64,000 nucleotides of DNA from Polytrichum commune. Lineage: Eukaryota > Streptophyta > Polytrichopsida > Polytrichales > Polytrichaceae. The DNA lies in contig OX485809.1 in NCBI GenBank assembly GCA_950295325.1, forward strand, positions 932,001-996,000, written 5' to 3'. This document shows, piece after piece, positions 35,398 to 44,619 of this stretch. Numbering within the stretch: position 1 is the first letter of the stretch; each line of letters opens with the position of its first letter. The notes under the pieces were generated by a model that worked only from the letters and a program-made list of their open reading frames with translations, did not search any database and was not told where the DNA came from. Position numbers and translations under genes: made by a program.

Positions 35398-36245
35398 GTG
35401 ACCAAAACATCCAAAGTTGGACCCTAAACCCTTATAACATCCACAACATGAAATACGTATTGACAAAATACAAAACCAATTAGTATATCATGTTTAAACG
35501 TCCCAAATAACATATTAACATGATCAAGATTGTATTTACTATAACCTTCCTATTAGACTCTTCTTCATATTATGCAAACAATATCTGTTATATCTTTCTC
35601 CATTATCCAATACATGTGGAGGGAACAATGAATAAGAACATGATTGCGTGAATGGCTTCATTTGATGTTGTGCTTCTCTTATTTACTTTTGCATCACATT
35701 CCATATATTAAATACATCATGAACCATGGTTTATTGGCGACTATGTGATTCCCTAAAGTGAGCAAAACATCCAAAGTTGAACCCCTTACCCCTAATAACA
35801 TCCACAACATTTCATGTTATTTGAATAAACACAAGACCATTCACTATATCACGTTTAAACGTCCGTAATAACAAATAAACATAATCAAGATCGTCTTTTC
35901 TATTACCTTCCAGTAAAAACCTATTCTCACCAGTAAGTCAATGTTATATGTTAATATTGGATAGATTAATATGTTATAAACCTAACTCCTAAACCCTAAA
36001 CCCTAAACCCTAAATACAAAAATTCGTAGTTGTTCACTGCTACCTCCACATACAAACAACATGAACTTTATCTTGCGCCATTATGTAATATACGTGGAGG
36101 GAACATTCAATAACAACATGATTGCGTCAAAGGGCTTCATTTGATGTTGTGGTTCTCCGATTTACTTTTATATCACATTCGAAGTACATATATCACGATC
36201 CATGGTTTATTGGCGACTATGTGATTCATTCAAGTGAGTATGTAA
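35398..36245. repeat. diverged tandem duplication with embedded telomere-like repeats
   Basis: 35398-35760 and 35761-36245 are two copies of one unit. Shared segments, in order: AAAACATCCAAAGTTG, ATCCACAACAT, GTTTAAACGTCC, GTGGAGGGAACA, GCTTCATTTGATGTTGTG and CATGGTTTATTGGCGACTA. The second copy carries an extra segment with about four CCCTAAA units (about 35993-36015). Confidence 0.8.
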
Positions 36246-36674
36246 GGGATTTACTAAAAACTTGAGCATGTTAGCATTTCGACATAAGGATCATGCAATT
36301 CCAAACCCTGAGAAAATGCTCTTGGGGAAGGTATACATTTAGCAAACACATTCAAATATCCTAAATTTCCGAATTTCATGTTGGGGGACGGGGGTTATAT
36401 TTTTTATTCATTGCATATTGTGTGAGTTCTTGGCATCATTGGTAAAGTCTAAATGTCAACGATTACATCGTTAAATGTCACGCAATTGTATTATTTTTCT
36501 AACTTGCTCAAACAAAAGAGAAACCAATGATTTCAACTTGTTTGGGAAATTTAGGTTATGGTGTCATGTGAGTAGGGGTTAAGTCTTAGTTTTAGCATAA
36601 CGTTGCGTTGTAAAAATGCATTAGTTGTATAAATGGTTTCATTTTGTAGAATACCGCATTTGATGTGCACCTTA
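36246..36674. other. no gene seen
   Basis: AT-rich, with nothing supportable. Confidence 0.4.
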
Positions 36675-37205
36675 TGGGGCATTCCCACTTGACATTAGTT
36701 AGAAGTAGTATTAGTCTAAATGCGGTTTTAGTTATCTAGGTTTCACACATATGGCTCTTTTTAGTGCCGAGCCTAGGTGGCAAATGATGTGGCATGGCTT
36801 AAAAGTGGAGGTTTTAAGCCTCAACCACCGACGCTCCCATCGGTACCTAAACATTAGGCAAGAATATAGGAATTTTAAAAGTGTCGCCTCCCACCCTTGT
36901 GATTGGTTGCTTTTTAGTCTTAGCTATGAGGGCACGAGGAGCTTCATTAACAAAAACCGATGGTAAGATAGGTGAGTAGTAAGGCATTTGGGGATGGGAC
37001 AAAAACTACCCAACATTCATTGCTTGGTAGATAAAACCATGAACATGTGTGAAAGCTACTTAACTAAAACCTACTTGAAAATCTCCGGAGCAAGTTCTTG
37101 TAGGTGCATTGGGATAGTTGGATGCCTCCGCTATAACCGAGGGAGCTTTACCCGGTCTTTATAAAATAGTGAGGGTCTTAACTAAAGTCAAGTGGGAATG
37201 CCCCA
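36675..37205. mobile_element. 531-bp Tourist-like MITE (PIF/Harbinger type)
   Basis: Terminal inverted repeats TGGGGCATTCCCACTTGAC extend with one mismatch to about 27 bp. They are flanked by the 3-bp direct repeat TTA (36672-36674 and 37206-37208). TTA/TAA duplications and GGGGC-type ends are typical of Tourist elements. The open frame at 36751-36966 is inside and has no motif. Confidence 0.85.
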
Positions 37206-37379
37206 TTAGGGTACTCCAAAGTGTCTTGAAAATACTAATGCCCGCTAAGGGTTTACAGTTTGGCTTTAGGATTTAGGGTTCCCCGTAATCCTAATTCCGT
37301 TGGTGCCCTAATCCCGTTGGCACCCTATTCGTGCGGTTGGGGGCCAATTCCCGAGGCATACAAAACCCCAGCCGTCACA

Positions 37380-38317
37380 ACTTTTCGCTCTTTCTCTCTC
37401 TCTCCGCGCCAAGCATTCGCTCCGCGCCTCTTGTGGAAGCGCCGCCTCTCCTGAAGCGCCGCTTTCGCGAAGCGCCGTGGCGATTCAGGGTGGCGATTTT
37501 CTTCTCTTCCCTCCCTTCTTGTTGCTTTGGCGCCTACTGATTCTTCTCCTTCCCTCCCTTCTCTTGCTGTAGAAGTTAGGAAGTGTTTGCAATAGAACAG
37601 AAACCTAAGGAGAGAGTTTTAGAGTGCGTGAGAGTTAGTAGAGTGATTGTTGTAGAGTGAAGTAAGTAGAAGATTGTTGAAGGGTTTTCCAACATTCTAA
37701 GCTTGCGGGTTTTGGAGGTTGTATTGTAGTTGGAGAGTTTGTGAGATTTAGGAGTTCTATAAGATAATCAGGAGGTGTTTGAGAGATACAAAAGCCATTT
37801 GAGAGAGTCAGTCATTGTTTTGAGAGATTCACTTGTTCTTAGGGATTCAGAGGTTGTTTGAAACACTCAATTGTTGTTTGAGAGATACAAAAGTCATTTG
37901 AGAGAGTCAGTCATTGTTTTGAGAGATTCACTTGTTCTTAGGGATTCAGAGGTTGTTTGAAACACTCAATTGTTGTTTGAGAGATACAAAAGTCATTTGA
38001 GAGAGTCAGTCATTGTTTTGAGAGATTCACTTGTTCTTAGGGATTCAGAGGTTGTTTGAAACACTCAATTGTTGTTTGAGAGATATCTAAGTCATTTGAG
38101 AGAGTCAGTTATTGTTTTGAGAGATTCACTTGTTCTTAGAGATTCAGAGGTTGTTTGAAGTATTGAATTGTTGTTTGAGAGATTCAAAAGAGATCTAGGA
38201 GTTGTATGAGAGATTGTGGATTTGTGTGAGAGGTTACATTCAACTGTTTCTGTGTTATTGGAAGAAGAACACCTGTTCTAAAGCAACTGTTTACAACAAC
38301 TGCTACATACAACAAAG
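37380..38317 (+). other. candidate 5' leader exon of the ParB-like gene
   Basis: Starts in a CTCTTTCTCTCTCTCTCC tract typical of plant leaders and ends at an ACAAAG|GTATTT donor at 38317/38318. The acceptor TTTTCTTACAG at 38950 then delivers the ATG. The leader contains the 99-bp tandem array at 37781-38176. The extent of the exon is inferred; the transcription start is not visible. Confidence 0.45.
37781..38176 (+). repeat. 99-bp tandem repeat, four copies
   Basis: Copies start at 37781, 37880, 37979 and 38078, each beginning GAGAGATA, and a degenerate fifth begins at 38177. The period is exactly 99 bp. Copies 1-3 are almost identical; copy 4 has a few changes. Each contains sub-repeats of TTTGAGAGA. 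Confidence 0.95.
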
Positions 38318-38950
38318 GTATTTTCTTTTATTATATGCAATAAGTGTTTGTCAATTGAAGGTATTGTAGCATACACAACGCATAAGCATTGTATATGCTA
38401 CGTGCCAACTTTTAAAAATTACATTAAAATAGGAAAGTTTGGGGAGACGACCCAAACACGGCCACAGGTTTGGGTCGGTCGACCCAAACACAGCCTCTTG
38501 TTTGGGTCGACCGACCCAAACACAGTCTCTTGTTTGGGTCGACCGACCCAAACACAAAACAAAGCATCATGTTTGGGCCGAACGACCCAAACACAGCCTC
38601 TTGTTTGGGTCGACCGACCCAAACACAAAACAAAGCATCATGTTTGGGCCGAACGACCCAAACAACGTCTTCTAATTATAAACTCATAAAGAAATCCATG
38701 ATTTTTGCATCAATATAAAATTCACATCCACTAAAAAATAATAATCAAGGAATGTATCAAGGAAAAGTATCAAGTAATCCTGCATGTCACAAACAATATA
38801 AAATGCAAATCCACCCAATAATCAAAACATTCTTATTATCAATACAAATGATGCTGAAATATATAAATATACAATCCACCTAAACCTATTCATGTCGTAG
38901 ATGTTTGGGTCGAACGACCGAAACTAACATTGCACATTATTTTCTTACAG
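38318..38950 (+). repeat. leader intron of the ParB-like gene with six palindromes
   Basis: GT...AG interval (GTATTT...TTACAG). Six family-2 palindromes lie at 38469, 38501, 38533, 38572, 38604 and 38643; two of them have GGGCCGAACGACCC cores. Degenerate copies lie at about 38438 and 38902. Units alternate in a 71-bp higher-order repeat that includes CACAAAACAAAGCATCATG. Confidence 0.85.
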
Positions 38951-41900
38951 ATGGCTCCAAAGAAAAGACCCGGCGAAAGGTGGTTCATGCCTGCGCCGGA
39001 CATGTTGCGGTAGGAGCACGAAACCCCGCAGGATGACTCCTATTCCCCTAAGGACGGGCTTGTCCTCGCGTGGTCTATACAAGTGGTTAAGGGTTCGCAA
39101 TACAAAATGATTTTTGTTGTGAAGGTTGGGACCGTGGAAAAGCACACATGGGCTACTCTTACGGGGTGGGAGGTGGCATCGGTTCAGTCTCTTGGAGACT
39201 ACGTGGATGTCATCCTCGAGAACAACGCTGTCCAGAACGCGCATATGTTTATGCACCAGTTCTCCGAACCCTTTGACGCTATCTATGCAAAAGAAACATG
39301 TGTAGAACCAGACGTCATCAAACCGGAGTCCATATTCATCGATAACAGTACATCGAACACAAAGGTGTCGAGCAGATTCACGAAACTAAAGCATGCAATC
39401 AGCGTGCTCAACAAAGCCCTGCAGAGCAAAACCAAGTCTCAGCAACCCGTGAGGCGGAAAGCAACCACAGAGGAAGGAGCAGGGTCGTCAAGACCTCAAT
39501 CGGTGAGGAAGCCGCGACCAGTACCGGCTGACTCGCGGAGGACCACTCCCTCCCAAACACCTGCGGATAGCGAGACGCCTACACCTTCTGGGAGCCGTCA
39601 AACAACTCCATCCAAGAGGGGGAGAGAGTCATCTGTGATGACTGACGAGCCAGTCTCACCGGAGTTGCGCATGCCGAAGCCCGGCGAAGAGGTGGATGCA
39701 GGGGAGCTGCAGAAAATCGTGAACAATTTCACGACGAAATGCTCCCACTGTTTTTTCATGGGCAGGGATTTTAAGTTCGACGTGAACATCAGCCAGTGCC
39801 ATCTAGCGCCACCGGAGAAGTGTGTCCGGGCAAAGGAGGACGCCTACGTTGACTGGATAATCGCGCAGATCGTTTGCGAGCAGTTTAAAGACGACAGGCA
39901 AACGATAGTAGTGATGCCACAGGGTCTCAAGAAAATGCCTACACCTGAAATGTGGCCCACAATTCAGAAGGGCGATTTTTGGCTCATAGACGGCCAGCAC
40001 AGCGTGGAGGCATCCAAGAAAATCCAACTCATGAATGAGTGGGATGATCCGAACAATCAGAAGGAAAAGCTGAAGGTTTGGAAGGCACTAGTGGTGTGGT
40101 CTGACGACGAGACCAAGCTCAGCGACATCTCCCGGTACTTCAATATGGGAAATAAGAAGAGGGCCTACCAAGCTTCCTGGATAAAGAATATCATGGCCTC
40201 GCGGGAGGTGTGGGAGTTCTATGGTAGGCCTCCCAAGGAGAGGGAGAATGCGAAGGACAAGAATCCCAAATGGGAGGTGAGTATTGTTTAGGTCGACCGA
40301 CCCAAACTCCTGATGCAGCCTTGTTTATTTAGTTTGGGTCGACCGACCCAAACTCCTGATGCAGCTAGTTTATTTAGTTTGGGTCGACCGACCCAAACTC
40401 CTGATGCAGCTAGTTTATTTAGTTTGGGTCGATCGACCCAAACTGTTGTTGCAGATGTTGGTCATGATATGGGTTGGAAATCACATGTACATATCTAACA
40501 CGCATTCAAATGTTCTGTTTTGTGGACGTGCAGGATTTCAAATACCAAATGATCAACAAATTCTCCTCCATTGATAATTCGAGCCACAAGCAGAAGAAAT
40601 ACAGCGACCTCAAGGGGGAGATTTACTTGATTACAGCATCTGACTCAGTTTGGAAGAAGTGGAAAACCGTGTTTGAAAAGCACGAGACGGGGGATTTGAT
40701 CGACCCCGACACTGGCATTTTCTTCAGCCAAACCTCGCGCTTCAAGCAGATGAAGCCTCTCGTGAGAGAGTTCTTTAGAACTCTTCAAGGGCTGTCAGAG
40801 ACGGAGGTGGAGAAGGCGGCATCTCACATCCTGCACGTGGCAGCCACGGCAAAGAGGTGTTGGGTGCACCCGAAGATTGTCTTCCAAAAGCCCAAATCCT
40901 TCGTTCCTTCATGCTACACCATGAAGGAATGGACGGATAACAGGAAAAAGAAGACGACTATCGTGCAGGAGCTGCATAAACTAGTGCCAGAGAGGAATAT
41001 TGTCGTGGACGGCGAGGTCCATGAGGCTAACTGGAGAGCATTCAAAGCTGAATATAAGTTCACCAGTGCCTCCATGGCGGCTCTAATAAGGGAAGCGGGG
41101 GACGACTTCTTGCGGGCCAAGATGGTGAAGGGTGGGAAGAACCGGGCGCTTCCGGATCACACAGCGCGTGCGTTCTCGAACTTCATCAAGGAGAAGAAGA
41201 TTGTCCAGTTTGAAGGGGAAGCGTACTTCAACCTTGTCACCACCGACCCGTTGAAAATTCAGGGTTGGCCAGGTCAAGACGCCAGAATGGCGATAAGGAC
41301 GAAAGCAAGGGACCGCTTTCCTTTTGGGATGATTGATTTCAGGAATATTCCTGGAAGCTCATTTGAGGGCACGATGAGCACCCTCTTCTATGACCCCTTC
41401 CTATCTAAGTTCGTCGATTATGCAAGCCCTAAGTTCAGGGAGGTAGATATCTGGCTTTGGATAGTCGAGGATAGGAGGGCGGAGCAGGTGTACGAGCTTG
41501 TCCGGAAACTGCAGCCGGAGTATGCAGTCTCCAAGTCTCACTACATCGCCGCACCGGCGGAGGGAGCTTACACGACGTTGAGGGACAAGAAGACCAAGTT
41601 CGTCAACGTCTTGTGTTTGTACTTCGTGTACAAAGCGGAGTTGCTGAAGGTGCCGAACCACCCTATATCCCGGATGGACAAACTCTTCCAAGTTCCAGAA
41701 GGGTTGGGTGTCAACAAGTGCCTCTACGACGAGGCTAAATACGCGAACTATCCTTTAGATGAGCTGCGGATGGAATTTTACGTGAGAATGATGAGGACGC
41801 TGACGAGGAGAGGGGATTGCATCTTCAACGTCTTCGGAGGCTCTAAACCTATCTATGCTGCCATGGTAAGCGACTTTCTATAACTCGTGCGCAGTTTGGG

Positions 41901-42612
41901 TCGATCGACCCAAACTAGGCTCTGTGTTGGTTTGGGTCGATCGACCCAAACTAGGCTCTTTGTTGGTTTGGGTCGATCGACCCAAACTAGTCTCTTTGTT
42001 GGTTTGGGTCGATCGACCCAAACTAGGCTCTTTGTTGGTTTGGGTCGATCGACCCAAACTACACATTGTACTTGGTCTTGTTTATGTCCCTCGCCTAATT
42101 CTAATGTCTATATAACTTGGATTGTGTAGATGTCGGGGTTGAGTATATACTCCTACATAGAGGATGGCGATCTGCCATTTTACAGGACGCAGAGATCGTT
42201 GGCGAAGAAGATGGACATCCTCGATTGGATCCCGGGTAGCTACGTCGACGAGGTTGTTCAGGGGGGCGAAAACCCTCTTGATAGGCTGAGGCGGATCAAC
42301 CCGGAAGAAATGGCCATGAGGGCCACAACCCAAGAACCCGAACCTCTTGTCGGGTTGCATCCGGGCAATCCGTCCCGCACAGAAGGTGGCGATGTCGAGG
42401 AGGAGGAGGAAGAAGAGGAGCACGAGGAGGCGGAGAAGGAAGGCGACGTGGAGGAAGGGGCAACGGGCTTCACGCAAGAATCCGAAGCCCCTCAACGGAA
42501 GAAGGCGATGCGGGCGGCAACCCCGCAGAGTAAGCTCGTGCCCGTCCTGACGGTGGACGATTGTGAGCCCAAAAGGGTGCCCACATTTAGTCTTAGACCC
42601 TTGAAACGTTAG
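38951..42612 (+). CDS. ParB-like / DNA-methyltransferase-like protein, element-encoded, with in-frame TAG
   Basis: Three coding exons, 38951-40276, 40534-41865 and 42130-42612, are joined by phase-0 GT-AG introns (GAG|GTGAGT, GTGCAG|GAT, ATG|GTAAGC, GTGTAG|ATG). The total is 1,046 codons before the stop. The ATG sits directly after a TTACAG acceptor. Codon 21 is TAG (39011-39013), but the frame continues open on both sides, so this copy is probably mutated (CAG to TAG is the simplest change). Residues about 158-235 are a Ser/Thr/Pro/Arg-rich linker. About 265-435 resembles a ParB/sulfiredoxin-like domain, with GDFWLIDGQHSVEA (IDGQH at 346-350). About 700-886 resembles a beta-class N6/N4 methylase with YDPF (728-731) in place of DPPF/Y and GDCIFNVFGGSK (FGGS at 876-879) in place of FxGSG, so catalysis is doubtful. 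The last exon is acidic (eight consecutive Glu). ParB-plus-methylase fusions are known from phages and plasmids; a role here in site binding or anti-silencing is inference. Confidence 0.65.
40277..40533 (+). repeat. intron 2 of the ParB-like gene with four palindromes
   Basis: GTGAGT...GTGCAG. Units lie at about 40288, 40333, 40378 and 40423 in a 45-bp tandem repeat (linker CTCCTGATGCAGCTAGTTTA-like). Three have the AC centre and the last has AT. The first unit begins 10 bp inside the donor. Confidence 0.95.
41866..42129 (+). repeat. intron 3 of the ParB-like gene with five palindromes
   Basis: GTAAGC...TTGTGTAG. Five perfect TTTGGGTCGATCGACCCAAA units at 41894, 41931, 41967, 42003 and 42039 form a 36-37 bp tandem repeat with linker CTAGGCTCTTTGTTGG. 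Confidence 0.95.
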
Positions 42613-44203
42613 TTGATGCACTTTGAAGTAGCATGTTACTTCACAAAAATATAAAAAGAGTGAAATGTTAGTCTTAGAAGTACCATGTTGTAAGAGGCTA
42701 GGATGTGAGTTGTTATTGTGTTTTTACCTTCGGAAGGATTTGAGTGAATGAGGATAAGTAAGGAGAACTTGGATTGAGTAGTTAGTGAGTAGGCTAGTAC
42801 AAATGGATGGAGACAACCAAAGTGACTCAAGAGGCAAGTGCATTCGAATTGGGATGAATGGAGGATCACATGGAGCGCACAAGTGGACCACCTCATCATG
42901 GCCACTTAATGGGGAAGGCCCAAGGAAGAATGCAAGGTGGAGGATAAGCAAATTCTCAAAACACCAATTAAATCACGAGTTAAGCATCGTGGTTTGAATT
43001 AAGTGGTGAGCGACGATTTGGGAAAGTAAGGGGAGAAAGTTATGGCGGCGGAAAGCGAAGGAGGCTAAGTTTGGGTTGAAGCATCCCAAGTTTGGTAAAG
43101 TGTGGTAGGTAGAAAGCCAAGGCTAGTTAAATGTTCGAATTAGGATCCTTGTTGATCATTTGAGGGAGGAAGGCTTAGAAGATAGGATTGGCGCCTACTA
43201 AGTAGGAGGAAATCTCAAGGGCTTATCGTGAGCCTTGAGGGTGCTCACCCCCTCAAGCTTACTATATAATCCCTCATTCTTCCCTCACTCATCCTCTCTT
43301 TCCTTTGTGCTCCAAGGCACCCCACGAGTTATAAGTGTGGGTGTGGGAAGCCATATTGGAGCACATGTGTGTGCTTAGTTTTTAGTTTGAGAGCCAAGGC
43401 TTGTTAGCCTTGAAGAGGGCTTGACCTCTTGGTAGAATTAGTGTTGACGTGAAGGATTTTAAAGTTAATTCATGATTCCAATTTGTGGTACTTAAAGTTC
43501 ATGTTTTGAATACACGTGGTTGCAAGTTCCATGTTTAAGAGTTGAGCACTTGATGTTGTGATGAGTGCAAAAATATACTTGTGTGGATTAGTTAGTCTTA
43601 GTGAAGTTAGGAAATTCTCTCTCCCCCTCTCCTCTCTAGGATTTTAGGATTTTAGGATTAGAGAAGAATTGTGTGATTAGAAAGGGGTTGTTAGTAGAAT
43701 TAGGGAAATTAGGTAGGAAGATTAGTTAAGGGCTTGAATAATTAGTGAGGTAGTTGGGGATTACAACTACAAAGTTGTGGGTTCATGAAGGAGCTGGGTT
43801 TATGAAGGAGCTGGGTTTGTTTAGTTAGAAGCTAAGGAGCTGGGTTCATGAAGGAGCTGGGTTTATGAAGGAGCTAGGTTTATGTAATTAGAAAGTAAAG
43901 AGATGGGTTCATAAAGGAGCTTAGTAGATAGCCTACCTAATTAGCTCATAGACAAGTAGTTAGTTACATTATGTTAGTTAGTGTTATGTGTGGCTTTCAC
44001 AAGTAAATGTATTTGAGATTGACTATAGAGAATAGTGTTTTTTTTTTAACACTTGCATCCTCTCTTTAAAAATAAACCACGTGCACAACTTAAGGGAGAA
44101 TGTGGAGCACTCTCGCGATGGCAAGACAAAGGAAGCAAAGACCAAAGGTGCGAGGGAGAGATTGACATAAGTCACATAAGTATTTCTTAATACTTAAAGG
44201 CTT
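42613..44203. other. 3' flank of the ParB-like gene, no gene seen
   Basis: Purine-rich plus strand. A short degenerate tandem repeat of GAAGGAGCTGGGTTTATG-type units lies at 43785-43880. No coding frame supported. Confidence 0.4.
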
Positions 44204-44416
44204 ATGTACGGTATGGAGACACCAAGTGAGACCTCTTATAGTAGCGATACGGAATACACAAGTGATAGTTCAAGTGGTAGTATAGAGTCAACGGCACGGA
44301 CTCCATTTAGGAGAGGGATATCCTTAAGGGCTTGTGTAGCTAAAGCAGCCGGATGGACGTTAGAAGCAAACAAAGACAAAATAGCACCCGAGCATAAGGA
44401 GGTTAAAATAACATAG
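44204..44416 (+). CDS. small Ser-rich hypothetical protein
   Basis: ATG at 44204, 70 codons, stop TAG. The N-terminal half is Ser/Thr/acidic (SETSYSSDTEYTSDSSSGS) and is followed by a basic hinge and an Ala-rich segment. Protein-like composition but no known family. It may be a separate small gene of the large element or the first exon of something truncated by the inverted arm at 44620. Confidence 0.3.
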   Translation: MYGMETPSETSYSSDTEYTSDSSSGSIESTARTPFRRGISLRACVAKAAGWTLEANKDKIAPEHKEVKIT

Positions 44417-44619
44417 TTAACTTGTGCATTCTCCACATACGTATTGAAATCGTACATTGAGTTGTTAAAAGTGAAATTCCAGTTAAATCCAAGACCACTT
44501 GAAGGGTGAACCTTGCACTATGGACTCATCCAAGTCCAAATCCAATACCGCGGAGGAATGTGAGCCCAAACCCACTACTCGGACTACGGACGCTTAAGGG
44601 TGGGGGGTTTGGCCTCACA
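44417..44619. other. junction segment before the right arm
   Basis: Ends in GGCCTCACAG, an acceptor-like sequence immediately before the first duplicated base at 44620. No gene of its own. Confidence 0.4.

Noticed and set aside
33386-42129. Palindrome arrays as a CRISPR array
   Set aside because: The linkers between palindromes are themselves repeated rather than unique spacers, periods vary, the repeats lie in introns, and the context is eukaryotic with no cas genes.
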